Shown: in pieces, positions 1-10,774 of the stretch
Numbering within the stretch: the stretch's first letter is position 1
How the letters are laid out: every line of letters begins with the position of its first letter
Assembly (NCBI GenBank): GCA_047495785.1
Contig: JBLDXI010000020.1
Span: 682,001-746,000, forward strand
Origin: Lepidodermella squamata
Taxonomy: Eukaryota; Gastrotricha
Length of the DNA: 64,000 nt
Direction of reading: 5' to 3'
Translations under genes and position numbers: made by a program
The notes under the pieces: generated by a model
What the model saw: only the letters and a program-made list of their open reading frames with translations
Database searches by the model: none
Told to the model about the DNA's origin: nothing

Positions 1-362
1 CAAACTTGTATGCAAGAGAGAACTTTTCCGCACTATTTTACACTAACTTTTAGCCGATCATGCCTTTAATTCTCTTATTGTGCTTCACTGCTATAGAAAA
101 AAACGGACGCTGAACGCAATTCTGGCGAAACTGTTGTTTATCCTTCTTCTGACATGAAATCGCTTCTATCAAAATTTTTATGATGAATTTGCCTATATTC
201 TTATATTGGAAAGTTGAATGAATCATTGAAGAGAGAGAAATTTGCATAATAGCTGCGAAAAATAAACTGCTTTCTAACGATATCGTGTTTTTTTTAAAGA
301 AATAATGTAAAAATTCCAGCTTGGAAAAACGGAAATGAACCAAAGAATGATTTTGTACTCAC
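1..362. other. Intron or further 3' part of the mucin-like gene
   Basis: This A+T-rich stretch lies downstream of the donor at 362/361 of the minus-strand mucin-like gene. A minus-strand open frame (50-343) has possible acceptors near 265-285 and could hold another exon, but its composition is not coding-like and I could not decide. I see nothing else here. Confidence 0.3.
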
Positions 363-3300
363 CTTCGTCTTCGAGATCGCCGTTTTTGCCGATCTTTCAG
401 AGGAGTACCCAGCTTCATAGTAGGCCCCCTCGCCGCACGTTCGCCGTTGATAGTCACACCGACGGAACAGGCGCTATCCGGCGTCGCGCCCTCCTTCGCC
501 GAGTTGAAGCAGGTGTTAACCGTGCTGGTTTGAATGCTTTTCACCTTGGGACCCAGGTCGGCAGACGTGTCTGTCGATCGGTCCGTCTGAAACTGCATAG
601 AGCTGCACGCAACAGTTCTGTTATGCTGCTGGGTAGCCGAAGTAGCCCGATTGACTACTTCAGGGCCCTCGGTAACCGTACCCATGTTGTGAAGCTGTAC
701 TGTACTTGTGTTCATCGACTTATCACAGAGCGTGTCCATTGGCAACGATATCTGCTTCACCGTCGCGTTAGACGGTGGCTGTTTGACAGGCAAATCAGAG
801 GCTGCGTTATTGGCGTCCAGCGAAAGAGCCTGCTGCTGGAGCCTGTTAATAAAGCGGTCATCTTGCCCGTCAATAGTCCACCGCCTTAACTCGAGCTGAG
901 GCTTTGTAGCAGCTTTTGGTGAATTAGATTCAGTTGGCATAAAAATCTGAGGCACTTGCGCCAGAGGTTGAACAGCAAAGTTTGATGGCGAGCCATTCGA
1001 GCTGTTCAAATTGCGGTTAGATGCTGAAACAACCTCGGCCAATCTTGCAGCTCCCTCGGCGTAGCTACCGTCACCTCCATCATGTGACGTTGTGATAGAC
1101 CCAACCTTTTCTAATCTTAATCGGTAGCCCTTGAGAACGCAGGCGCCAGTCACAACGACGTAGACCAGTAAAAGAACTACGACTCCGATAACTATTACGA
1201 CTGGTAACACCCAGTCTGGAGTCTTCATTGGCACTGGCTCGAGACGAGGCTCCTCAGCCGGCTTCTCCGACGCGTCATCCGTATCATTCTGATATAAATT
1301 GTCGATGATGATTCGATAGTCATGTTCGTTCACAGGCCTAATCGCTTCAATCTGAAACAAAGTTCCACAAAATCATCAAACCGAAGCTAGTTCCAAGCGA
1401 AAATTACCGGAAGTCCTGCCGCAGCACTGAGCTCAATGGGAGAAACAGAAAGCATGATTTCGCGAACATGGCGGCCCGATATCGTATGCTTTGACAAGTG
1501 GCTTTTCATCGTGTGATTTCTCAGATTACGCGGATGCATCGCAGCTCCGAAGGTTACATTCAAATGCGTTATCGTCGTACTAGACTCTGCTTTGTCTGGG
1601 ATAGAAATGCCGAACACCTATTGTTAGTACGAATGTATTTCAATAAGTTTTGATGAATCATTTAAATTTTTACCTCAATAATCGGATTCGTCATTCTAAC
1701 AATGCGTTTCAGTTCAATCAAAGTATTGTCATCGAATCGATTATAACGATTCAGAGCGCTAGTAAAGGCGTTCTGAATTCCTTGTTGCAGCAGATTAGTG
1801 AGTTGCTTCTTCGTGAAAATGGCAGTTACGTGAACGTGCATCCTAACTTTAGCCACGTTCAAATTGACCATTGGGATGAGCGTGACATTTTCGAACGTTG
1901 AATTACCCGCAGGGGTAGACGTGGTTGTTACAGTTGTTGAACTAGAAATGGTTGTATTTCTATCAAACGCCGTAGTTCCAACACTGGTCGACGGCGGCGA
2001 TGAAGACATAAAAGGCGAAGTTGAGTTTTCCGACCGTAGACTATCAGCAGTAGTGAAATAAATAGCCGTCACTGTCTCAACCTTTTCTCCACTAGAACTG
2101 TTCCAACTCGTCACATTTCCGAACATTTCTGACGGTGTTGTAGTGGTCAAGTTCCAGAAAGCAGTAGCGGTTGATTCTGTAACAGTCTCGTTGCGTTGCT
2201 CAGGTGGAAGGGTTGTGATATCAGAAAAATTTCCCAGACCAACCCTTGAAGTCGTAGCTAAAATCTCACTGCTTGTTGTTGCAACAGTCGAATTCACTGT
2301 CGTCGTTGAGTTTATACTGCTCGTACTTGAAGGCGACGATGCTAAGGTTGGAGTTAACGTCGTCGACAAGTTTTCAACGGCAGTAGTTGGATGAGTATTG
2401 GGAGAATTTAAACCAGAAGTTGATGGAGGTAATATTGAGCTTGCAGCAGTTGTAGGATGCGAAGTTGAACCATCAGTGATAGTTAAGGTGGAGTAGTAAG
2501 TCACAGACTTAGTTGTTAACGTTGAGCTAGAGCCACTCGATGTAGTTATCGCGGCTGATGATGTGACACCTACATTCGTATCATTTGTAACTAAGCAAGG
2601 ATTGTTCGTTGTAGTGGTAATTGTCGTCGACGTCATTGTCGTAGTTTCAGATGTCGTACTCGTAAAAATTGGCGTAGTTCCGTTACAAAAAATCGGCCCT
2701 ATAAACACTGCTGGACGAGTAGAACGCTGATGGGTCGATGACCCGTCGACAACCGTGGTCAGCTTAGTTGAAGAAGAAGTAGAATCGGTCCGTAAAGTCT
2801 CAGTTTTAGGTGTCCAATGTGCGGTGCGGTCCACTGACTCAGAGGGCGTTGCAAATGTTGGCGTCTCCTGAGTCGCTGGAAGCAAATCAGCGCGATCTTC
2901 AGGCGAAATCAGGTCAGACGTCGATAAAGAAGCGATAGATCGATCATCATCTGACACTGTGGCAATGTTAAACCGACTTGTTGGCGACGTCGATGGCGTA
3001 ATAGTAACCGAAGTTGTACTGGTTTTATCTTGAGATGTGGATAAAACAGTTTCTGAATTGTAGTACTCAGTTTGATCGTAATCTCCCATATTTTCGTTGT
3101 AATCTATCGGTATAGATGATGGTGACTTGTCAATATAGCCGCCCCAACCTGACCCAGGGTTGACGAATTCGAAAGCGTCCTCGTCAGTCCCATCGAGAAA
3201 TTTTAGCCGAAACACAGAAGCATCGCGCCGACGAGGACGAACTATGAAGCCATCAGATGCTGTTCGTTGAAGTTTATCGCGAGCTTTTGCTTTCCGCGTT

Positions 3301-3521
3301 GCGTTCTTCCGATCTCTGATCACGTGACCATTGTGGAGTGGAATCAAGCTGAGAACTGCATAGTCTGAAATGAGTAAAAAAGGCTTTAACTCTGATTTCC
3401 TACGACCAAATCGCTCCAATAAAATGATCAGATGAACTCTTCCAGGCATTTTTTTCGGGCAAAATGTCAACTTACCAAAAATTAAGTTGCAGATCAGCAA
3501 TTTTATTATGAGGAAATGCAT
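363..3521 (-). CDS. Ser/Thr-rich mucin-like type I membrane protein (3' end outside window)
   Basis: Exons read on the minus strand: 3476-3521, 1674-3364, 1408-1617 and 363-1351, all with GT-AG junctions that keep frame. The last one ends in a strong donor (GGTGAGTA), so the gene continues beyond the left edge. The protein starts with a signal peptide (residues 1-16). A basic stretch follows, then roughly 350 residues very rich in Ser, Thr and Pro, expected to be heavily O-glycosylated, with several N-x-S/T sites. Next comes a conserved-looking juxtamembrane domain of about 150 residues, a transmembrane helix (VLPVVIVIGVVVLLLVYVVV) and a cytoplasmic tail of at least 250 residues rich in Gln, Ser and basic residues. 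This order resembles KIAA1549/UPF0606-type proteins, but I make that comparison from architecture only. The function is unknown. The donor at 362/361 shows that the in-frame stop at 359 lies in an intron. Confidence 0.72.
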
Positions 3522-6500
3522 TTAGCTGGAAATCCAAGTTGCAATTGATAACGATTTTCGAGCATTATTCAGCGAGCCGAGTCAAATAAAATACACCGAT
3601 TAGGCAGCCACTTGTCGCACTGATAGATGCTAGTTGTATGTCCCTGTATTTAGCATGAATTTTTTCTTATAAAACTCTATATATAAAGTGTAGAATTGAC
3701 GCACTGAATGTAAACAAATTTCCGCTGGCGGGCAAAAATCGCCAGGTAGCAAATTGAATTTTTGGCAAAGTAATGCGCAGCTATTACGAGTTGTTGACAA
3801 CAAAAAATCGGCCAGCATGCACCTTTTAGTCACTAAATACACGTTTCGGCGCTAAAATAAGGACTTATTACTACTAATAATAAGTATTAACAATAACAGC
3901 TGTTGGTACATCAATATCGTTATTAGTTAGGAGTAGAAGCAGTGACAAGAAGAGTCTATTACCTGCGTGCGGCACTGCGCCGCAACAAATTCGCCAAAGC
4001 CTCGAGCGCGCACAACCACGCGAAATGATGCGTGTAGAGAAGATTAGGCCTCTGGTTGAAATGCGATCCCCGACGGACTGCTATTATGATGGGCCTTTAC
4101 TTGGCTAGCGATCGTCGCACTCCGCGCCGAGGTGCTATTATCGATGTTATTATTGCTGTTGTAGCTGCTAGTAGGTGCGCGCTAGTTTTGGCGTCACAGG
4201 CCAGGTGAAACCGAGCGATTTGCGTGCAAGACTTGGCCAGCTATAGCGCCAAGGGGTAATCAGGCTTAATAGAGTCGCGCCAAGTTATGGCCAAGCCTTA
4301 AAATGCGTTCTCTTCTGCCGAGTGATATTATTAAAATTTCGGCTGAGAGACATCGTTCCGCGGATCTAGCATGTTTAATCATTTAATCCTTGTCTTATCC
4401 ATTGCATGTTTGACGATTGATTTTCGCAAGACCACCACTAGATGATTAATAAGGGGCTAACAAGCCATGGTGGTGCCGCCGAACACGCTAATCAACATTA
4501 TTACAAAGGTAAACTCAGCAGTTGTAGATGGCTAATAGAAATAATCAAAAATTCGCAAAAATATTGCGGAATGTGGCCCGAAAACTGCCGTTTAATGTAT
4601 TGCGTGTTTTGCGATCGAGGCTCGAGCGTCGGCCGGACTGAATATTTTATTAATTACAGTAACAAATGCCTATTGGGTGTGGTGCAACAATACGTAGCAA
4701 ACTGGCATTGGATATTCAAGCGAAAACACGGAGCGATCGACAAAAGCTTTGAACAACTGCTTTTTGATACTCAGCGACCGTTTCTTTGCGGGTTAGTATA
4801 CATCCGCATACATGTGAGCGCACATTAATTTTAAATTATAGTAAATGGTCTCGGGTATGGGGTCCTTAAATTTGGGAAACGTCAAAACACATGAATATTT
4901 TGTTGCGAAGGAAATGGAAAGAGCAAGCGGCCCAGCATTCTTCGCTAATTCTCTTCGTAAAAGGATGCCAGTGCAAGCTAATAAAATACCTACAGCGTTT
5001 ATCATCTGACAGCACTCAAATGATGTGCGAGTTCGGAAGGGACTTGTTAAATCGGTGAATATAGGTATAAGCTATATTGTTTTGTTATGATCCTGCTAAT
5101 TTTTGTTGAATACGACATAGCGCTGGGCGCGCCATCACAAAAACAAGATTTTGCAGCGCATTGGGCAAGAAAGTGTACGTACTCGGGCTGTATAAATCGG
5201 ATGAGAAGTCTCGCTGGCGGCTGAAAGCAAAATCGCACAGCTACGCGGCCTTTGATGGCCGAGTCAAATCAATCAATCTATTATTCTTGGCCAGAAGAAA
5301 AATAAAAACAAAACAAATGAACAGCTAAAAGTGCGATGACGACGGGCCACACAATAACAAAGGATGCCTGGGTGCAACAAACACGCGCGACCAATAAATG
5401 TTTCTTGCATTTACCTATACATTTGTTGCGCCGCAATTTTTGCGCGTCGTGAAAAAAGCACGCAAATATTTCTAGCTTGCCTCTCAGAAACAACAATGCT
5501 CTTTGTAAGTTACATGGCTCGCTAAGCTAATCATTCGATTAAAAGTTCCCACCGGTAGCTTGTTAGCTGTTGATTTATACAAGTTCATAACCAGCCGATA
5601 TTGGTCGATTCATTATTATTGCATTTCCCCTCTCAAACACCGGGCGCCTCCATGATTAATTTTAGCCCTTCCGTAGACAAATGAAGCAAAAATAAGTATG
5701 CCGTGATTTTTTTCATTTTCTTTATCGCAGACCGCACAATTGTCGCTGCAAACTTGTCAACGGATAGCCTTTCCTGTATAGCACGGCCACCCGAAACGTT
5801 GTTGACTAAAATTATTCGAGCTCTATAATAAAGCTAGTAAAATAACAATAACATGGTGGTTTTACAACGAATTCGCGTGAACATGTTACAACTGTTAGCC
5901 GGGCGGAAGTATATTTCGAGTGTTTATTCCTGATGCAGAAAAATGAATGAATTTCAACTCAGATACGTGATTTTATATCGCGAACTCAATAATTACGTCT
6001 TTATTATTGTTCAAAGCTTTCCAAGAAAGTGTTAGAACCGTGTGTACGAAATAGGAGCTCATCGATAACGGCATTTGCAGCATGATGTTCGTTTTTAGCT
6101 GCGAGGATTCTGAAAGAAACAGAATAACTTCGGCGACCCAAATACTTCATATTCTCACAAACTTCTAATTCACTATAATTAGTTGACGAGTGAACAATAC
6201 GCAGTGATGTTCCTAGCAGCATCAGCCGGACTTTCTGTTTAGCCCATGGGCTATAAAATTCAGCTGCGGGCGAGCGAAACAAGTTTCAGCTGAGTTTTTC
6301 GATTCGTGCTCAGAAAACAACCTGAAAATAATTCAGAATTTTTCGGTAGCATTGCTGATCGGATCTGCATATCCCACAACCCAGCAATTTTTCAAATTAG
6401 CAGATGTGATTCAGATCCATTTTGACAATTATCAGCGTCGAAAACCAAGATTCAAACAGACCAACAACATTTTTTCAAGTTTATATCAAGGCAAATGTAA

Positions 6501-6666
6501 AGTTGAGATGTTTCATGCTCCACAAAACAAATTGAATAGCAGGGAGTAAGTACCTGAAGTCACATATTACTATATGATACATTGTGTGATCACCTTTTGC
6601 TATGTGCATGACTTATCCGTACAAAAGTATTGGAGAAAAAAATTAGAACGCTCGAGTGGTCACACA

Positions 6667-6667
<1 letters not shown>

Positions 6668-6697
<30 letters not shown>

Positions 6698-6700
6698 GGG
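6668..6700 (+). repeat. Interstitial telomere-like TTAGGG tract
   Basis: Thirty-three bases made of GGGTTA units: five GGGTTA-type repeats, one carrying an extra T and the last degraded (GGGTTGGG). TTAGGG is the common animal telomere repeat; many nematodes use TTAGGC and most arthropods TTAGG. The tract is isolated inside intergenic DNA, so it is an interstitial copy rather than a chromosome end. Confidence 0.8.
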
Positions 6701-7187
6701 TCACAATGTAACTGTGATACGCACGAAGTTATAGAGGAAAGCAATTTGAGTACGCAATTTACACGACCTGTGGCTGAAGAGAGGCGTTCCTTCGCTCGGC
6801 CTTCATTTTGATAATAGCGTCGTGTTTGTCCCGTTCGCACTGGAAATTCAGCGTGAAGTAGCAGGCAGCCCGATCTTCGATGGGAGCAGGTTCCACCACT
6901 GGGTGCCCTTCGCTGCTGGCCTAGGGCGAGCCTGCACAACGGCTTGACGTACTTCCCAGTGGCAGCGCTTCGAGTGATGTGGGTTGGTTCTTGACTAGCA
7001 ACGAGAGGCCTCGGGGTCTCTCAAAATCCCTGTTGCCCCAGGGTTGTGGCCAGATGGACCAATCGTTAGCCTTGCAGATTCACAATCTCGCAATCTCAAT
7101 ACACAATTTATTTCAAGAAGCCTTGGGGGGTTAAGCCAAGTGATGGGAAAAGCCGAAAATTATGCAAATTCGGCGAAAATTTCCATG

Positions 7188-7208
7188 GTGACCTGTGACC
7201 TGTGACCT
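7188..7208 (+). repeat. Short tandem repeat, GTGACCT x3
   Basis: Three perfect head-to-tail copies of the 7-mer GTGACCT, about 0.5 kb upstream of NDUFAF5. AGGTCA is the reverse complement of its TGACCT core, a nuclear-receptor half-site, so a direct-repeat response element is possible but unproven. It could be a simple microsatellite. Confidence 0.6.
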
Positions 7209-7674
7209 GACTGAGCCGATCGGCGCGACGCGGACGAATCGCTGACAAAATCTCTGGCACGCGAAAGCCGCATTTCTGATAATAATATTAAAATTAATTT
7301 ACTCATTAAACTTTTGCACTGGAAATGCTGCTTTTTGTAAATGACCTTCGCGTCCTGCCGACCGCGAAAAAATGCGGTTCAAAAAGTAGTTTTTTGTTCG
7401 AAGTTTTCGAAGTGGGTTAGTAGGTAAGGCCGATCGTTTAGTTGAGGAAAGGTTCAGACTGCAATTCATCGAGGTTCTAAAGTTGTGTGTTGCGTGTATC
7501 TATAATTCCATTTAATTTTTAAACTCCAGTCTTCTCGCGGACATGGAGTGATACATAATTTAACTCTGCTGTCATTGATGTTATCCGGATAATGTACTCG
7601 TTCGTCGTTGGTTGGAGAAGTTGTCATATTTCGTCTGTTCTCATTGACGTTTTTAGCTGGTTCCTGATTTATTA

Positions 7675-8709
7675 ATGTCACTTTACTTGGCTAAGGCATT
7701 ATCATCACCATTTGGCAATCATACTTCGAGATCATTGAGAAGACTGAAATCCACAACCGCTGCCCCTGCGCAAAAGATCTTCGATCATGAGAACAAACAG
7801 AACCAACGTAGGATCGCAGCTATAAACGCTGCTAAGCAACCCAAAGGAGTCGAGACTTTCGATTATCTTAAGAATGAGGTCGGATGGCGTTTGGCCGACC
7901 GCATATTTGATGTAAAGAGAACGTTCACTCATGGACTGGAAATTGCTGCTGGTAGGGGTCATGTTTCTCGACATCTGGATAGTGACGCCGTCGATTTCAT
8001 TTACCTGGTTGATCCGGTTAAGGAAATGCTTGATCAGCGATCTAAGCCCAAGGAACTTAATGTTGCCCACCAAGACGTTCTTGTCGGTGACGATCGATTT
8101 CTCGGATATTTGCGTGACTCCAGTCTTGATCTGGTCGTTTCATGCCTTTCGATGCATTGGGTGAATGACTTACGCGCTGCATTTCGTGAAAGCCTGCGTG
8201 TTCTGCGGCCTGACGGAGTATTCTTAGGAGCTATGTTTTGCTCGGACACTCTATTCGAGCTAAGATCTGCACTGCAGCAAGCAGAAATGGATACACGCAA
8301 TTCGTATACTGCAAGAATATCTCCGTTTGTTAGGCCCGAGGACATTGCTTCCCTGCTAAATCTTGCGGGGTTTAATCTTGTCACATTGGACTGTGACGAA
8401 TTTCGTATAGGTTACCCTTCAGCCATGGAGCTCATGCGTGATTTACACGGGATGGGTGAACAGAATTGCGGCATAAATCGCCGCCTTAATTTAACTAGAC
8501 CAATCTTGAAAACGGCGTGTGACATTTATCGAGAAATGTACTCCGACTCAGCCGATGGCTCGATACCTGCCACTTTTCAAGTTGTTTACTGGATCGGGTG
8601 GAAACCTGATCCGACTCAGCCTCTTCCAGCGAAACGAGGCTCTGCGAATTTTTCTTTGAAAGACATCGGGAAATTAACTGGCGATGAACTGCCTTTGAAG
8701 CCACTATAA
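7675..8709 (+). CDS. NDUFAF5: NDUFAF5-like mitochondrial complex I assembly methyltransferase-fold protein
   Basis: A single uninterrupted exon encodes 344 residues. The first 40 or so are rich in Arg, Ser and Ala with few acidic residues, as expected for a mitochondrial targeting peptide. The NDUFAF5 signature block follows (near residue 67: [15 protein letters not shown]). The class I SAM-binding motif I appears as [14 protein letters not shown]; then come [15 protein letters not shown] and [14 protein letters not shown]. Family members have about 340 residues, so the gene is complete. In the human protein this fold supports hydroxylation of an Arg in NDUFS7 during complex I assembly in the matrix. 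The start is the first ATG of the frame and begins the targeting peptide. The Ras gene begins only 68 bp after the stop, on the same strand. Lack of introns is unusual among these neighbours. Confidence 0.93.
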   Translation: MSLYLAKALSSPFGNHTSRSLRRLKSTTAAPAQKIFDHENKQNQRRIAAINAAKQPKGVETFDYLKNEVGWRLADRIFDVKRTFTHGLEIAAGRGHVSRHLDSDAVDFIYLVDPVKEMLDQRSKPKELNVAHQDVLVGDDRFLGYLRDSSLDLVVSCLSMHWVNDLRAAFRESLRVLRPDGVFLGAMFCSDTLFELRSALQQAEMDTRNSYTARISPFVRPEDIASLLNLAGFNLVTLDCDEFRIGYPSAMELMRDLHGMGEQNCGINRRLNLTRPILKTACDIYREMYSDSADGSIPATFQVVYWIGWKPDPTQPLPAKRGSANFSLKDIGKLTGDELPLKPL

Positions 8710-8777
8710 GAAATACTGTTTATTCTAATCATTTTTTGCTAATTAGTCATTTTAAATCGTTGAGTCTCCCTGTTCGC
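8710..8777 (+). promoter_or_regulatory. Very short NDUFAF5-Ras spacer with a candidate trans-splice acceptor
   Basis: Only 68 bp separate the NDUFAF5 stop from the Ras ATG. The spacer has no AATAAA but contains a T-rich tract ending in AG (ATTTTTTGCTAATTAG, ending near 8746), a good 3' splice site with no upstream donor needed by either coding region. That is the layout of a two-gene operon resolved by spliced-leader trans-splicing. Overlapping but independent transcripts are the alternative. Confidence 0.4.
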
Positions 8778-9891
8778 ATGTCTATTGGTGAGTATAAAAT
8801 TGTCGTTGTTGGAGATGGCGGAGTAGGAAAAAGTGCCCTAACTATTCAGCTGATAAAAAATCAGTATGTTTACATTGAAAAATTGCTAAGAACTGGAACA
8901 CATTATTTTCTCTAGATTCGTCGAAGAATACGATCCGACCATCGAAGATTCTTATCGGAAACAAGCAGTTGTCGATGGAACTACCTGCGTGTTAGGTAAA
9001 CGAGCAATTTTCGAGGCAATCCTGAATGTCCTGACTTCTTTTAATTACAGATATATTGGATACCGCGGGTCAAGAAGATTACAGGTAACAATTCTATGTT
9101 ATTTAAATAGGCTAATTGGTTCTAAGGATTTCTCGCTGAATAAATGACGAAGGTTTGATAGCTAGTTATCACCATTGCGCTAGTTTTCGGGCGCTGAGTT
9201 TCTCTTTACCGTAGATATAGCTTTTTTGTGTCAACTAAGCATAATTTGAATTCAGTTTGTTATTTTCACTGATGTTTTGTTAGAAGAAGTTCATACTTTA
9301 CGGAAACTTGACAGATTTCGCTTTGCTATTTCTTACAGCGCTCTCAGAGATCAGCATATGAGATCTGGCGAAGGTTTCCTTTGTGTATTCGCTGTCAACA
9401 ATGCAAAATCATTCGAATCAATACCAGCATATAGAGAAAACGTAATATAATCGTCCCGCAATGGTTTTTGTTAAAATAATTTTCTCTTTAGATCAAGCGA
9501 GTTCGTGATTCAGACTCAGATCGAATCCCCATGATCAGTGAGCTGATAGATTATTTCTTTGAAAAATCATAATTTTTATTTTGTTCAATAGTCGTCGGCA
9601 ACAAAATCGACTTAACAGCACGTGTTGATAGCTCCAGAGCCGCAGCCTTGGCAGCTTCTTACCAATGTCCGTATGTGGAAACATCTGCGAGAACTCGCGC
9701 AGGGGTTGAAGAAGCTTTTTATTCCCTCGTTCGTGAAATCCGAAAATATGTAAGTTCTCAATTTTTCGACGCAGATAAACAAGAAATTATTGTTAAATTT
9801 GAATTTCTAGCGAGACTCGGCGCCAAACAATCGCAAGGACTCGAAACCTGGAAAGCGGCCAAAATCTGAGAAAAAATGCTCGCTTTCTTAA
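8778..9891 (+). CDS. Ras small GTPase (H/K/N-Ras, LET-60 type)
   Basis: Seven exons: 8778-8863, 8916-8995, 9051-9084, 9339-9441, 9492-9537, 9592-9749 and 9811-9891, giving 195 residues. Visible motifs: P-loop GDGGVGKS, switch I/effector loop [12 protein letters not shown] identical to canonical Ras, switch [19 protein letters not shown], base-recognition VGNKIDL and ETSA, a basic Lys/Arg/Ser-rich hypervariable tail and a C-terminal CAAX box CSLS, predicting farnesylation and plasma-membrane attachment. It should act between receptor tyrosine kinases and Raf/MAPK. Oddities: two extra N-terminal residues (MSIGEYK against MTEYK in human) and Asp at the place of human Ala11, next to the oncogenic Gly12 position. 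Gly12, Gly13 and Gln61 equivalents are intact. M-Ras also has GDGGVGKS, but the effector loop and tail length favour classical Ras. Confidence 0.93.
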
Positions 9892-10774
9892 GGAGATGAA
9901 TCTAAACAAAACTTGCCAGTACGCTTTAATATTGTTGTTAATTTCTGGGGAACTTTCGATATTACGGCAAGTGCTTCTCAGTATTACCTGATTGCATATT
10001 TTCAAGCGAGACAATCTGGTTGAGCAACGCAGTCTGATCACTGGTGGGCGATTGATGAAGGGAACTGCACTATTTTGTTCTTTATCTGTTCATGGCCTGT
10101 CGAATGTTATTCCGGCATAGCAATTTTAAAATTCATCGTTATTTATTGTGTGATTGTTCACTTCATACTACGAAAAATCTACGAAGCCTAGAACATATGT
10201 AAAAAATTATTTTCCTCTGACCAATATTCATTTTCTTATGCGATCAAATATATGTATCGGCATTTTATTATGTAACTTTCCATTTTCTGCCAACTTGATA
10301 AACGCAATAGCATGGCTTGAGGGCACTGCGTACTTTCCTCGTTTCCTACCGCTTACTTTCCAGCTCTGTCGGGATGTTGCAATACTGAAGAGATAAGATT
10401 TTTTCGTGAAAAAAATGGAAAATAAAAATGTGAAAGGTGAAAATGGAAAGGCCTCCTTGTTTGGCAATTGAATGGATGGCGTCTAACTAGAGTTTTGCTC
10501 CGCGTTTTTGCACCGCGACATTCATTTTATCACGTTTTTAATAATATTTGGCGCCATCGGAATTCGCATCGCGTCCATTTCATTAGACCGGGAACGTCGC
10601 TAAGGATTCACGCGCTCGATTTATTGATCGTTTTCACATCATTCCATAATTCTATTTTCTCTACGGTTGCGTGTGAAAGTTGTCTAGTCAGCTGTCAACA
10701 CGGACATGCGCATATTGACGTGAAAAGATGCCAGTCGTAGAGTGATGATAATGAAAATACAAGGCGCAACAATG
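9892..10774. other. Convergent intergenic region between Ras and M13-A
   Basis: Both flanking genes end here. Open frames at 10154-10396 and 10468-10740 have no recognisable content or good splice context. I see only 3' UTR-type A+T-rich sequence. Confidence 0.5.

Larger units (their letters stand above)
3522..7674. other. Long intergenic region without a convincing gene
   Basis: About 4.2 kb between the start of the mucin-like gene (minus) and NDUFAF5 (plus). The divergent flanking genes put both promoters here. The open frames present (the longest is 128 codons at 4442-4828, plus) show no recognisable domain, no coding-like composition and no consistent splice partners. The part near 6650-7130 is richer in G+C and contains a short telomere-like tract. 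No RNA gene was recognised. Confidence 0.5.

Noticed and set aside
335-889. 184-codon plus-strand frame antisense to the mucin-like gene
   Set aside because: Lies opposite a well-supported exon and its Arg-rich composition is what the antisense of that exon gives.
4442-4828. 128-codon plus-strand open frame
   Set aside because: No domain, signal peptide or splice context; composition like the surrounding spacer. Chance length is plausible in this sequence.
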